A DNA stretch of 64,000 nt. It comes from JAXLYX01 sp046351215 (GTDB taxonomy: Bacteria; Myxococcota_A; Polyangia; Polyangiales; Houyiibacteriaceae). The DNA is taken from assembly GCA_046351215.1 (NCBI GenBank), contig JAXLYX010000009.1, forward strand, positions 248,001 through 312,000, written 5' to 3'. Below the pieces are notes generated by a model. It saw nothing but the letters and a program-made list of their open reading frames with translations, had not been told where the DNA came from and did no database searches. This document shows positions 52,665 to 61,901 of the stretch, piece after piece; position 1 is the first letter of the stretch, and every line of letters starts with the position of its first letter. The translations under genes and the position numbers were made by a program.

Positions 52665-53621
52665 TCAGCGGCCCCGGCGCAGGCGTCTCAGCGTCTCGTC
52701 GAAGTCCTTCGGCAGCGGCGATTCGAAGCGCACGATCTCCTCGGATCGGGGATGCACGAAGCCGAGCCGGTAGGCGTGCAGCATGGGGCGGTCCGCCTCG
52801 ACGCGCGTGCCCTCGAAGTCGCGCACGTAGACCTTCTCCCCGACGAGCGGATGGCCGTCCTCGGAGAGGTGGATGCGGATCTGGTGCTGCCGACCCGTCG
52901 AGAGGACGCATTCGACGAGGGACGCCCCGTGGAGCCGTTCGACGAGCCGGACGTCGGTGATCGCGCGTCGGGCCTCCGGCGGCGGCCCGCCCTGCGGCCT
53001 GCGGAACACCCCGTACGAGCCACGCAGGCCGTCTCCCCGATCGCCGACGAGCCAGGTGTCGTGCCGGCGGTCGCCCGCGTGGCCGTGCACGATCGCGAGG
53101 TAGGCCCGTTCGACGGTATGCGCCCGGAATTGGGCGGCGAGGTGCTTCTTCGCCGTGAAGCTCCGGGCGAAGACGAGCAGGCCCGTCGTGTCCTTGTCGA
53201 GGCGGTGCACGACGCCGAGGTCGGGATCGAAGGTGTCGCCGCTGCGCCGCCGGCGGCGGAGGGCCGCGCGCGTCATGTCGACGAGCGTGTCCTTGTCGCC
53301 GTCCTCGTAGGGCACGCTGAGCACCCCGGCGGGTTTCTCGACGACGACGACGTCGCGGTCCGCGTAGACGATGGCTTCGTCCGGGAGCACGCCGCGCCGG
53401 AGCTTGGGAGCCTTCGGATCGCAGACGACCTCGGCGCCGGGAGGGACCCTCAGGGCGGGGTCGCGGCAGAGCACGCCGTTCACCGTGACCCGGCCGGTCT
53501 CGACCAGCTCGCGCGCGCGCGTCCAGGAGACGTCGAGCCGTCCGCGCACGACGGCGGCGACCGTCGGCTCGCTCGGCCGCTCTTCGCGCGGCTCGGGGGC
53601 TCGGGGCTTCTTGGGCTTCAT
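52665..53621 (-). CDS. RluA-family pseudouridine synthase
   Basis: 318 aa from ATG 53621, overlapping the stop of the DUF2452 gene (53618-53621). N-terminal S4-like domain (SWTRARELVETGRVTVNGVLCRDPALRV), then the catalytic Asp in DLGVVHRLDKDTTGLLVFARS, and STGRQHQIRIHL. Isomerises uridine to pseudouridine in rRNA (RluD/RluC class) or tRNA; which target cannot be said. Followed after 56 bp by the QEGLA gene. Confidence 0.93.
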   Translation of the reverse strand: MKPKKPRAPEPREERPSEPTVAAVVRGRLDVSWTRARELVETGRVTVNGVLCRDPALRVPPGAEVVCDPKAPKLRRGVLPDEAIVYADRDVVVVEKPAGVLSVPYEDGDKDTLVDMTRAALRRRRRSGDTFDPDLGVVHRLDKDTTGLLVFARSFTAKKHLAAQFRAHTVERAYLAIVHGHAGDRRHDTWLVGDRGDGLRGSYGVFRRPQGGPPPEARRAITDVRLVERLHGASLVECVLSTGRQHQIRIHLSEDGHPLVGEKVYVRDFEGTRVEADRPMLHAYRLGFVHPRSEEIVRFESPLPKDFDETLRRLRRGR

Positions 53622-54073
53622 CGGCGGGGCTCCGGGCGCGCGTCGAGGGTGTTCGGTTCGAGGCCGGGGCCCGCGGTCCGCGTGAAGCTCATGTCGGCCT
53701 CGAGTCGGTAGCTCCCGACGAAGGGATGGGGCGCAGCGTGCCCCCAGTCGGTCGGGGAGAGCAGCGAGAAGTAGAGCTCGCCGGAGTCCCGGCGATACAG
53801 GTGGTACACGTGGCCTGGCCTCCGCACGAAGGTGCAGCGGGCGCGGTGCAGCTCGGCGTCCTCGCGCGCGCGCGCGAGGATCCTCTCGGCCTCCTCGCGG
53901 AGCGCCTGCATCTGCCGCGCGATCACCTCGAGCCGAGCCTCGGTCACGCGGGCGATCGTCTCGTCCGCGCGTGCGATCTCGCTCGCGACGTCCACGAGCG
54001 AGAACGCCGGGGCGAGGCGGCTCGTCGGGTAGGGCGAGAGCGCGTGGGACGGTCGGTCGTCGGAGTCGGACAC
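53618..54073 (-). CDS. DUF2452 family protein
   Basis: 151 aa. The DUF2452 signature is complete: FVRRPGHVYHLYRRDSGELYFSLLSPTDWG, HPFVGSYRLEADMSFT. N-terminal half is a charged helix. Function of the family unknown. Translationally coupled to the RluA-type gene by ATGA overlap, a hint of a role in RNA metabolism (inference only). Confidence 0.85.
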   Translation of the reverse strand: MSDSDDRPSHALSPYPTSRLAPAFSLVDVASEIARADETIARVTEARLEVIARQMQALREEAERILARAREDAELHRARCTFVRRPGHVYHLYRRDSGELYFSLLSPTDWGHAAPHPFVGSYRLEADMSFTRTAGPGLEPNTLDARPEPRR

Positions 54074-54114
54074 GGGCCGAGTCTAGCACCCGCGCGGCGT
54101 GCCGCTCTCCGGGC

Positions 54115-55146
54115 TCATTGGATGTCGATCGGCGGCACGACCTGCGCGCAGGTGGAGACGCCGGCGCCGACGATCTGCTTGCCGCTGTTCGTGATGATCC
54201 GCGTGAAGCTCTCGGCGTTGCCGTTGCGCGGGGGCCGGAAGCGGTAGACGTTCGTCGAGGCCTCCTGCGCGGCCTTGTAGAAGACGTAGTAGTCCCCGCC
54301 CCAGAACGCGAAGGCCCAGCGCCGGCTGCCGCTCCCGGTCGTCACGGTGAGCGAGTCCGGGTTGTTCTGGTTCAGCGCGTAGGTCGCGATCGCCGTCGCG
54401 TTCGTCTTGTCGATCTGCTTGATCGACGAGGGGTTCGTGTCGGGGAGGAAGCCCCAGAGCTCCGCGTTGCCGTTGCCCGTGAGCTCGGGATTCCCGGAGA
54501 GGTTGCCGATCTCCGTCACCGCGAAGGTCGTGAGGTTCATCGTGGCGAGCTTGGCCGGGGAGCCGTTCGTGCCGCCGCCGAGGAAGAGCGTCTCCGCCAG
54601 GCTGTTCGGGTAGGGCATGTTGCTCGAGAAGCCCATGCCGTAGGTGGTCCACGTCGCCGGAGTCGCAGCGGTGCCGCCGGTGCAGGCCCCGTCGACGGTG
54701 CTGACCTGGTAGACCTTGTGGTTGTCGAAGAGCACCCAGGCGACGGCGTCGTGATCGACGGCCATCGAGAAGGGATGCGAGCCGGTGGCCCCGCAATTCA
54801 GCGGGCCCGTGCCGATCTGCGTGAAGCCCATCGTCGCGGGATGGGGATCGAAGCGGTAGAGCACGTCGCCGTTGTCGACGACGTAGATGTAGTTCGCCCG
54901 CTCCGCACAGCTCGGCAGCAAGAGGCCGGCGTCGTTCACGCCGGAGCCCGCATCGCCGTTCCCGCTCCCGGCGTCCGCGCCGCCGCCGTCCCCGCTCCCG
55001 TTCGAGGCCGCGTCGGAGCCGCCGTCGCCGGAGACGTTCCCGCCGCCGCCGTCCCCCCCTCCTCCGCTCCCCGTCGGGCCGGACCCGCCGCAATCGCAGG
55101 CGGTGAGGAGGAGCAGGGAGAGACCGAGCACGGCGCGGGACTTCAT
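54115..55146 (-). CDS. Lipoprotein with Gly/Asp-rich linker
   Basis: 343 aa. Lipobox LLTAC, Cys at residue 17, then a 55-residue linker of G/S/D/A. The body has repeats such as VLYRFDPHP, KVYQVSTVDG, ATMNLTTFAVTEIGNL and IKQIDKTNATAIATY, suggesting a beta-propeller. No enzymatic motif. Surface-exposed role inferred. Downstream of the RND permease but separated by 76 bp and possibly on its own promoter. Confidence 0.8.
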   Translation of the reverse strand: MKSRAVLGLSLLLLTACDCGGSGPTGSGGGGDGGGGNVSGDGGSDAASNGSGDGGGADAGSGNGDAGSGVNDAGLLLPSCAERANYIYVVDNGDVLYRFDPHPATMGFTQIGTGPLNCGATGSHPFSMAVDHDAVAWVLFDNHKVYQVSTVDGACTGGTAATPATWTTYGMGFSSNMPYPNSLAETLFLGGGTNGSPAKLATMNLTTFAVTEIGNLSGNPELTGNGNAELWGFLPDTNPSSIKQIDKTNATAIATYALNQNNPDSLTVTTGSGSRRWAFAFWGGDYYVFYKAAQEASTNVYRFRPPRNGNAESFTRIITNSGKQIVGAGVSTCAQVVPPIDIQ

Positions 55147-55222
55147 CCCCTCAGGCTACCAACGCCGGCCGCCTGGAAAAGGGGGGAACGTTACGAGCCG
55201 CGACGGATTGTATGTGGATGTG

Positions 55223-58200
55223 TCACTCGGCCGGCGACGCGCCCGGGACTTCGCCCGTCGGCCGCGCCGGGACCCGGCCGCGCACGCGCTGGAAGAGGCC
55301 GGTCAGCCACTCCATGAAGAGGAAGAAGACCGGCGTCACGAGCAGGGTGAGGAAGGTCGAGCTGATGACGCCGCCGATGATGCCGACGGCCATCGGTCCG
55401 CGGAACTCCGAGCCCGAGCCGTTCGAGAGGGCGGTCGGCAGCATGCCGAGCACCATGGCGGCGCTCGTCATGAGGATCGGACGGAGACGGGCGGGGCCGG
55501 CTTCGAGCACGGCCTCGGCGGGAGTCTTGCCCTCGCGGACGGCGACGACGGCGTGGTCGACGAGCAGGATGCCGTTCTTCGTCACGAGGCCCATGAGCAG
55601 CATGATGCCGATCATGATGCCCATCGACATCGCCCAGCCCGTCACGAAGATCGCGATCATCGCGCCGACCATCGCGAGCGGCAGCGCCATCATGATCGTG
55701 ATCGGGTGAACGAACGACTCGAACTGCGAGGCGAGCACGATGTAGATGAAGACGATCGCGAGGCTCAGCGCGAGGCCCATGCTCTCGTTCGACTCGAGCA
55801 TCATCTTCGCATCGCCCTCGAGCTTGTAGGTCACGCCCGGGGGGAGCTGCGTGTGCTCGAGCGTCGCGAGCATCTCGGTGACGACGTCGCCGAGGGGACG
55901 CCCGCGGGTGCTCGCCGTGACCTTGATCGCGCGCTCGCGGTCCATGCGCTCGATCACGGCCGGACCCTCCGCGCGGATCTGCTGCGTGACCTCCCGGATC
56001 GGCAGGTATCCGACGTACTGGTTGCCGGACATGATCGGCACGGTGAGAAGGCCGATGAGCTCGGCGTTGTCGCGATCCTCGCGATCGAGGCGCACGCGGA
56101 TGTCGATCTCCTCGTCGCCGTCGCGGTAGAGGCCGGCGACCTCGCCCTCGAGCGCCGTGCGCACGGTGCCGGCGATCACGGCCGTCGGGACGCCGAGCGC
56201 CGCCGCACGGTCGCGGTTCACGGCGAGCTGGAGCTCGGGCTTGCCCGCGGCGTAGTCGACGTTGAGGTCGGAGATGCCCGGGATGCCGGCCATCACGCCG
56301 CGGACCTGGTAGGCCGCGCGCTCGAGGCTCTCGTAGTCGGAGCCGCGGACGTAGAGGGCGATCGGGTAGTTGCGGCCGCCCTCGGCGATGCCGGGGAGCA
56401 TCATCGAGATCTTCGCAGACGGCATGTGCTGCAGGATGCGCGCCCGGACGATCTCCTCCATCTCGAGCAGGCCCTCGTTGCGGTCCCACTTCGGGACGCA
56501 GACGACGCGCCAGGTCGTGACGTTCGGATCGCCGTCCGAGCCGACCGTCGAGTAGACGGTGACGATGCGCGGGTCACGCTCCATCTCCTGCTCGGCGATC
56601 AGCGTCCGCCGGCTGGTCTCCTCGAGCGAGGTGCCGGCCGGGAGCTCGATGATCACGTCGAAGCGTCCGCGATCCTCGAGGGTCACGAATTCGCTGCCCA
56701 TGATCCCGGCGAGGACGCCCGAGAGGACGAAGAGCCCGATGGCGGCGACGACGACGGCGACCATGTTGCGCCGGCGCGCGACGATCCACTTCAGGATCGC
56801 GAGGTACACCGCGTCCATCTGGTGGAAGACGGCGAGGAACGGCGCCTTCACCCAGGCGAACCGGTCGACCTCGCCCTCGATGCGCTGCTTCGCGAAGCGG
56901 GCCGACAGCATCGGGTCGACGGTGAACGCGACGAAGGCCGAGAGGACCGTGGCGCCCGCGATCGTGATGCCGAACTGCTTGAAGAACTGACCGACGATGC
57001 CGGAGGTGAAGGCGACCGGCACGAAGACGGCGCAGAGGGTGGCCGTCGTCGCGAGGACGGCGAGGGTGATCTCGCGCGTGCCGTCGATCGCCGCCTGCGT
57101 CGGCTCCTTGCCGCGCTCGAGGTGCTTCACGATGTTCTCGCGGACGACGATCGAGTCGTCGATGAGCAGGCCGATCGCGAGCGACAACCCGAGCAGGGTC
57201 ATCATGTTCATCGAGTAGCCGAGCGCGTACATCAGCGAGAAGGTGCCGATGACCGAGGTCGGGAGGGCGATCGCGCTGATCAGCGTCGACCGGAGGTCGA
57301 GCATGAAGAGCAGGATCACGAGGATGGCCATCGCGCCGCCGAAGATCAGCGCGGTCTCGACCTCGTGCGCGTTCTCGAGGATGAAGTCCGAGGTGTCGAT
57401 GATCAGGTTCGCATGGACGTTCTCCGCCATGCGCATCCCGCCGAGCTTCTGACGCACCTGCCGCGCGATCTCGACCGAGTTCTGGCCGGAGCCCTTCAGG
57501 ATGTCGAGGACGACGGCCGGCGCCGCGTCCGAGCGCACGATCATGTCGCGGTCCTCGACGCCGTCCTCGACGCGGGCGACGTCCGAGAGGCGGATGTTGT
57601 CGCCCTCCGTCGTCGTGCCGATGACGAGGTTCCGGAGATCCGCGATCGACGTGATCTCGCCGACCGTGCGGACCGTGACCTGGCGCGCCCCTTCGTCGTA
57701 GTCGCCGCCGGGGACGTTCAGGTTCTCCATCCGGATGCGGTCGACGATCTGCTGCGAGGTGATGCCCCGCGACTGGATCGCCTCGAGATCGAGGAGGACG
57801 TTGACCTGACGCTCGGCGCCGCCCCGGACGCGCACGCTGGCGACGCCGCGGACCTGCTCGAGCTGGGGCGCGATGACGTCTTCCGCGTAGTGCCGGAGCT
57901 CGCGGGGAGGCATGTCTCCCGAGAGCGTGTAGGTCATGACCGGCGCCGCGTTGATGTCCATGCGCGTGACGGAGGGCTCCTCCGCCTCGCGGGGCAGGTC
58001 GCGCCTCACGGTGCCGACCTGTTCGCGGACCTGGTTCGACGCGTCCTCGAGGTTCACGTCGAGGTCGAAGAGGATGACGACCGACGAGACCGAGTCGCGC
58101 GAGTAGGAGAAGACCTGCTTGATGCCCGCGATGCCGACGATCGCGTCCTCGAGCTTCTCCGTGACCTGCGACTCGACCTCGCGCGGGCTCGCGCCCGGGT

Positions 58201-58351
58201 AGACGGTCGTGATCGAGACGACCGGGAATTCGACGTCGGGATAGAGGTCGACGGGGATCCGGGTGAAGCCGATGTACCCGAGGACCATGCTGGCCACCGC
58301 CAGCATGGTCGTGAAGACGGGCCGGCGGATGCTGACTTCGGAGAGCGTCAT
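55223..58351 (-). CDS. RND efflux transporter permease (HAE1 family)
   Basis: 1042 aa, the normal AcrB/MexB length, 12 TM segments. N-terminus MTLSEVSIRRPVFTTMLAVASMVLGYIGFTRIPVDLYPDVEFPVV is diagnostic; the proton-relay Asp pair is in LLIDDSIVVREN. FLDP-type membrane helix pattern repeats after MVAVVVAAIG. An inner-membrane proton-driven exporter working with the membrane fusion protein encoded upstream (ATGA overlap at 58348-58351) and a TolC-type channel that is not encoded here. Substrate unknown. Confidence 0.95.
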   Translation of the reverse strand: MTLSEVSIRRPVFTTMLAVASMVLGYIGFTRIPVDLYPDVEFPVVSITTVYPGASPREVESQVTEKLEDAIVGIAGIKQVFSYSRDSVSSVVILFDLDVNLEDASNQVREQVGTVRRDLPREAEEPSVTRMDINAAPVMTYTLSGDMPPRELRHYAEDVIAPQLEQVRGVASVRVRGGAERQVNVLLDLEAIQSRGITSQQIVDRIRMENLNVPGGDYDEGARQVTVRTVGEITSIADLRNLVIGTTTEGDNIRLSDVARVEDGVEDRDMIVRSDAAPAVVLDILKGSGQNSVEIARQVRQKLGGMRMAENVHANLIIDTSDFILENAHEVETALIFGGAMAILVILLFMLDLRSTLISAIALPTSVIGTFSLMYALGYSMNMMTLLGLSLAIGLLIDDSIVVRENIVKHLERGKEPTQAAIDGTREITLAVLATTATLCAVFVPVAFTSGIVGQFFKQFGITIAGATVLSAFVAFTVDPMLSARFAKQRIEGEVDRFAWVKAPFLAVFHQMDAVYLAILKWIVARRRNMVAVVVAAIGLFVLSGVLAGIMGSEFVTLEDRGRFDVIIELPAGTSLEETSRRTLIAEQEMERDPRIVTVYSTVGSDGDPNVTTWRVVCVPKWDRNEGLLEMEEIVRARILQHMPSAKISMMLPGIAEGGRNYPIALYVRGSDYESLERAAYQVRGVMAGIPGISDLNVDYAAGKPELQLAVNRDRAAALGVPTAVIAGTVRTALEGEVAGLYRDGDEEIDIRVRLDREDRDNAELIGLLTVPIMSGNQYVGYLPIREVTQQIRAEGPAVIERMDRERAIKVTASTRGRPLGDVVTEMLATLEHTQLPPGVTYKLEGDAKMMLESNESMGLALSLAIVFIYIVLASQFESFVHPITIMMALPLAMVGAMIAIFVTGWAMSMGIMIGIMLLMGLVTKNGILLVDHAVVAVREGKTPAEAVLEAGPARLRPILMTSAAMVLGMLPTALSNGSGSEFRGPMAVGIIGGVISSTFLTLLVTPVFFLFMEWLTGLFQRVRGRVPARPTGEVPGASPAE

Positions 58352-59616
58352 CGCGCGCCCGCCGGCGAGTGTCCCTCTGCCGCGGCGCCGGGCGCCGCGC
58401 CGGCTGCCGCCGCGCCGTCGCCGTCACGCGGCGCGGTCGGACGGACCCGGAGGCCCTGCGTGAGCTCGGGCGAAGGGCGGACGACCACGCGATCCTGCGG
58501 TCCGATTCCCTGGAGGACGACGCCGGAGCCGTCGGTCTCGACCACCGCCATCACCTGCCGGACCTCGATCCGCCCCTCCGCGTTCACGACGAGCACCGTC
58601 TGATCGCCGCTGACCGCCGTGCCGGGCACGCGCATCGCGGGGAACGGGCGGTTCGTGAGGATCGAGCCCTTCACGAGCGAGTGACCGACGAGGCGGAAAT
58701 CGGGGTTCGGGATCGTGATCTCGATCGGCGCGCGGCGCGTCACGGGATCGAGCGAGCGCGCGAAGGCGCGGACCACGCCACGGACCGGAGGATTCTCGAG
58801 CTCGACGGCGTCGCCGACGCGGACGCGGTCGAGCGCGCGCTCGGTGATGCCGCTCCGGAGGACGAGGCTCGAGAGGTCCTCGAGCCGGAAGAGCTCCTGC
58901 CCCGGACCCACGACGTTGCCGATGCCGCTCGGCACGCGCGTGATCGTCCCGGCGAAGGGTGCGCGGAGGATGTGGTTCGAGCCCTCGGCCGAGCTCATGC
59001 GCGTCTGCGCCTGTGCCTGCGCGAGCTGGGCCTGCGCGAGGGAGACGCCCTGCAGCGAGGCGGTGAGCTCGGCGTCCGACGAGGCGCCGCGCGCGTGCAG
59101 CGCCTCGGCGCGACGGAGGCGATCCTGCGCGAGGGCGAGCTGGGCGTCGGCGGCCTGCACCGCCGCGCCGGCCGCGAGCGATTGGGCGGCCACGCTCTTG
59201 CGGTCGAGGACCGCGAGGACCTGTCCCGCCTCGACGTGCTCGCCGAGCGCCACCGCGACCTGGATCAAGCGCCCCGGCACGTTGAACGAGAGATCCGCCT
59301 GCTGGACCGGATCGAGCGTGCCCGTGATCGAGAAGTGCGGATCGTACGCGAAGGGCACCGGGCCGACGACGGCGACCTCGGGCGGCGCGGAGGCCAGCGC
59401 GGTCTGCTGCGCGACGACGCGCGCCCGCTCGGCGGCGGCCTGCTTCTCTCGGACCATCCGGGCCCCGATCGCACCGAGGAGTCCGACGATGGAGAGGGCG
59501 ACGAGGATCCAGGTCACTCGACGAGCGGTCGGACTGACGGGAGGGGGAGCGTCGTGCATGGCGCCTTCGGAACGGGCCGGTTCGGTGTTCGTGGGACTCG
59601 AGACCGGAGCGTACAT
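58348..59616 (-). CDS. RND efflux membrane fusion protein (HlyD/AcrA family)
   Basis: 422 aa from ATG 59616, with GAGG seven bases upstream; an internal ATG at 59559 gives 403 aa and is also possible. One TM (TWILVALSIVGLLGAIGARM), a lipoyl-type hairpin (VPGRLIQVAVALGEHVEAGQVLAVLD), a coiled-coil hairpin, and APFAGTITRVPSGIGNVV, then the barrel domain. Bridges the RND pump to the outer-membrane channel. First gene of the operon; see the promoter and operator at 59707-59735. Confidence 0.92.
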   Translation of the reverse strand: MYAPVSSPTNTEPARSEGAMHDAPPPVSPTARRVTWILVALSIVGLLGAIGARMVREKQAAAERARVVAQQTALASAPPEVAVVGPVPFAYDPHFSITGTLDPVQQADLSFNVPGRLIQVAVALGEHVEAGQVLAVLDRKSVAAQSLAAGAAVQAADAQLALAQDRLRRAEALHARGASSDAELTASLQGVSLAQAQLAQAQAQTRMSSAEGSNHILRAPFAGTITRVPSGIGNVVGPGQELFRLEDLSSLVLRSGITERALDRVRVGDAVELENPPVRGVVRAFARSLDPVTRRAPIEITIPNPDFRLVGHSLVKGSILTNRPFPAMRVPGTAVSGDQTVLVVNAEGRIEVRQVMAVVETDGSGVVLQGIGPQDRVVVRPSPELTQGLRVRPTAPRDGDGAAAAGAAPGAAAEGHSPAGAR

Positions 59617-59706
59617 GCGAAAACCTCGTCGAAACAAAGACTTCGTCCGCGGGGAGGCGGCCGGCGTTACGCCTGTCTCGGCGAGCGACCGGTCGCGCTG
59701 GTCCGG

Positions 59707-59735
59707 ATTATACTTACCGGTCGGTAGGATGCCAG
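59707..59735 (-). promoter_or_regulatory. Sigma-70-type promoter of the RND operon
   Basis: Minus strand: -35 CTGGCA (59735-59730), 17-bp spacer, -10 TATAAT (59712-59707), about 91 bp upstream of ATG 59616. The -10 is a perfect consensus in an otherwise GC-rich region. Confidence 0.65.
59715..59726. promoter_or_regulatory. TetR-type operator dyad TACCG-GT-CGGTA in the promoter spacer
   Basis: A perfect 5-bp inverted repeat with a 2-bp centre, resembling the TACCGxCCGGTA-type operators of TetR/AcrR repressors of RND pumps. It lies wholly within the -35/-10 spacer, where binding would block RNA polymerase. No tetR-family gene is in this window. Confidence 0.6.
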
Positions 59736-59835
59736 CGCGACCCAGGATCTGGGGCGCACGGCGGCTCGCGCCAAGGTGGGATACGGCCTCCCGGCGACGC
59801 TTGCCCCCGTCGTGGGGTGTAGGTAACGTCGCCCC

Positions 59836-61884
59836 GTGTTCACGCCTGGGGAGAAGGTCGGCAGCTGCACGGTCCTCGCGCGGCTCGCATCCGGGGGTCG
59901 CGGCATCGCGTACCTCGCTCGGCGCGACGACGGGGCGCACGTCGCCCTGTTCGTGCTCCACCGTGCCTTCACGGCCGATCCGGCGTTCGCTTCGGCGCTC
60001 GCCGCGGATCTGACGGTGGCGCGTGGGGTCCAGCATCCGAACGTGGCCACGGTCTTCGAGATCGCGGAGCACCAAGGCGATGCGTACGTGGTCGGCGAGT
60101 TCGTCCACGGGCTCACGGTCCGCCAGCTCCTCGAGGGGCTCGCGGCGCGCCATCGCCGGCTCCGGCCGGAGGTCGCGTCGTATCTCCTGCTGCGCGTGGC
60201 CGAGGCCCTCGCCGTCGTGCACTCGGCGCTCGGAGCGGACGGTCGCCCCGCGGGCCTCGTCCACGGGGACGTCGGCGTGGACTCCGTCGTCGTCGCCTTC
60301 GACGGAACGGTGAAGCTCCTCGGTCTCGGCCTCGCGCGCCTCGCGACGCGTCACGTCGCCGGGACGAGCGAAGGGCCGAAGGATGCGTACCGCAGCGTCT
60401 CGCCCGAGCAGGCGCGCGGGGAAGCCGTCGATGCGCGCGCCGATGTCTTCGGCCTCGGCGTCCTGCTCCACGAGCTGCTGGTCATGCGTCGGGCGCTGCC
60501 GGGCGCCACGGCGACCGAGACGCTCGCCGCGGCGCGCTCCCCCTCGTTCGCACCGCCGAGCCAGCTCGTCGTCGGCACGCCGCCCGAGCTCGATCTCATG
60601 GCCGCGCGAACGCTCGCGCTCGCACCCGCGCAGCGCTTCCCCACCGTCGTCGACTTCGGTCGCGCCCTCCTCGCCGCCCAGCCCGGCGCGGCGAACGGCA
60701 CCCCGGATCATCTCGCCCGTTTGGTCTCCGCGGTCCTCTCGCCCGCCATCGAGCGCGAGCGCTACGTGTTGCCGCCCGACCTCGCGCCGCTCTTCGACGT
60801 CGCGCGGAGGCCGCCCGAGTCGATGGCGATCGACCAGCTGACGGAGGCCCTGCCGGCCGGTGCTCCGGTCGAATTCGGCACGGATCCGGTCGCTCCGACG
60901 GCCGCCATGCCCGTCGTCACCGCGAGCGACGTCGCGGCTGCCGCGACGCCTCCCGCGGCGCCCCCGGCCCCCGAGCCGGCGTCGCCCACGCCGGCCGTCG
61001 CCCCCAGCACCGCGACGACCCCGAAGCGCGTGCCGCCCCCGGTCGCGGCGCGGCCGGCGATGCGGGTGGGCGCCAAGGCCGAGCCCGGCGTGCCCGCCAC
61101 CGCGGCGACTCCGGCCGCCGCGGCCCAGGCTCCGTCGGCCGCCCACGTGATGCTCCCCTCCACCACGCCCACGCAACGGCCCGCGGCCCCCGAGCCCGCG
61201 CCCGTGGTGGCGCCCCCGCCTCCCGCGGCTGCCGCGCCGCCCGCGCCTCTTCCCGTCGCGCCCGTCGCCGCACCGGTGCAGCCCGCGCCGGCGCCGTTCG
61301 GAGGCGCACCGGCACAGCCGGCGCCGTTCGGAGGCGCACCGGCACAGCCCGCGCCGTTCGGAGGCGCGCCCGCGGCCTCCTCCGCGGAGTCGGTTCCGCC
61401 CCTGCCGACGCGGGGGGGCGGCGCCGCCAAGGCGATCGGCTGCCTCTTCCTCCTCCTCGCGCTCGGAGGCGGTGGCTTCTACGGCTTCCGTACCTACCAG
61501 GCGCGCCGGGCGGCGACGCTGGCGGCGGAGGCGGCGGCCGCGGCCGCTTCGGCCGCGCATCCGACCGCCCCAGCGGCGTCGGGTGGCGCGACGCCCGCGC
61601 CGACGGCCACGACCCCGACCGCTCCCGCGGACGCGGGCGTCGCCGACACAGCGGCCCCCAGCGCGGATGCCGCGGCCACCGATGCGGCGATCGCGGACGC
61701 CGCGGTCGATGCGGCCGTCGATGCGGCCACCCCCGCCGCGGCCCCACGGGACGCCGCGACGCCGGCGGCCGAAGCGCGCCCCACGCCGCGCCCGACCAGC
61801 TCGCCGTCGTCGCCGACCCCGCGTCCGACGCGCCCTGCGACAACGATGCGACGGGGCGGCATCATGGATCGCCCCGCGTTCTGA
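59836..61884 (+). CDS. Serine/threonine kinase-fold protein, predicted pseudokinase, with TM and Ala/Pro-rich tail
   Basis: 682 aa. The N-terminal kinase fold has a Gly-loop (ASGGRG, residues 18-23) and an SPEQARGEAVDARADVFGLGVLLHELL activation/F-helix region. The VAIK Lys is Phe39, HRD reads HGD (143-145), its Asn is Ser150, and DFG reads GLG (163-165). Three essential residues are thus absent, so phosphotransfer is not expected. About residues 300-520 form an Ala/Pro/Thr-rich cytoplasmic linker with a 10-residue PAPFGGAPAQ repeat; one TM (GCLFLLLALGGGGFYGF) follows near 537-553, then an Ala/Asp/Pro/Thr-rich external tail. Probably a regulatory or scaffold pseudokinase, divergent from the RND operon. 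Confidence 0.85.
   Translation: MFTPGEKVGSCTVLARLASGGRGIAYLARRDDGAHVALFVLHRAFTADPAFASALAADLTVARGVQHPNVATVFEIAEHQGDAYVVGEFVHGLTVRQLLEGLAARHRRLRPEVASYLLLRVAEALAVVHSALGADGRPAGLVHGDVGVDSVVVAFDGTVKLLGLGLARLATRHVAGTSEGPKDAYRSVSPEQARGEAVDARADVFGLGVLLHELLVMRRALPGATATETLAAARSPSFAPPSQLVVGTPPELDLMAARTLALAPAQRFPTVVDFGRALLAAQPGAANGTPDHLARLVSAVLSPAIERERYVLPPDLAPLFDVARRPPESMAIDQLTEALPAGAPVEFGTDPVAPTAAMPVVTASDVAAAATPPAAPPAPEPASPTPAVAPSTATTPKRVPPPVAARPAMRVGAKAEPGVPATAATPAAAAQAPSAAHVMLPSTTPTQRPAAPEPAPVVAPPPPAAAAPPAPLPVAPVAAPVQPAPAPFGGAPAQPAPFGGAPAQPAPFGGAPAASSAESVPPLPTRGGGAAKAIGCLFLLLALGGGGFYGFRTYQARRAATLAAEAAAAAASAAHPTAPAASGGATPAPTATTPTAPADAGVADTAAPSADAAATDAAIADAAVDAAVDAATPAAAPRDAATPAAEARPTPRPTSSPSSPTPRPTRPATTMRRGGIMDRPAF
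61291..61372 (+). repeat. 30-bp tandem repeat inside the pseudokinase gene
   Basis: Units at 61291-61320, 61321-61350 and a partial from 61351 encode APFGGAPAQP. In frame (30 bp = 10 codons), so copy number can vary without frameshift. Confidence 0.9.
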
Positions 61885-61901
61885 CGCCGAGACGGAACAC
61901 G

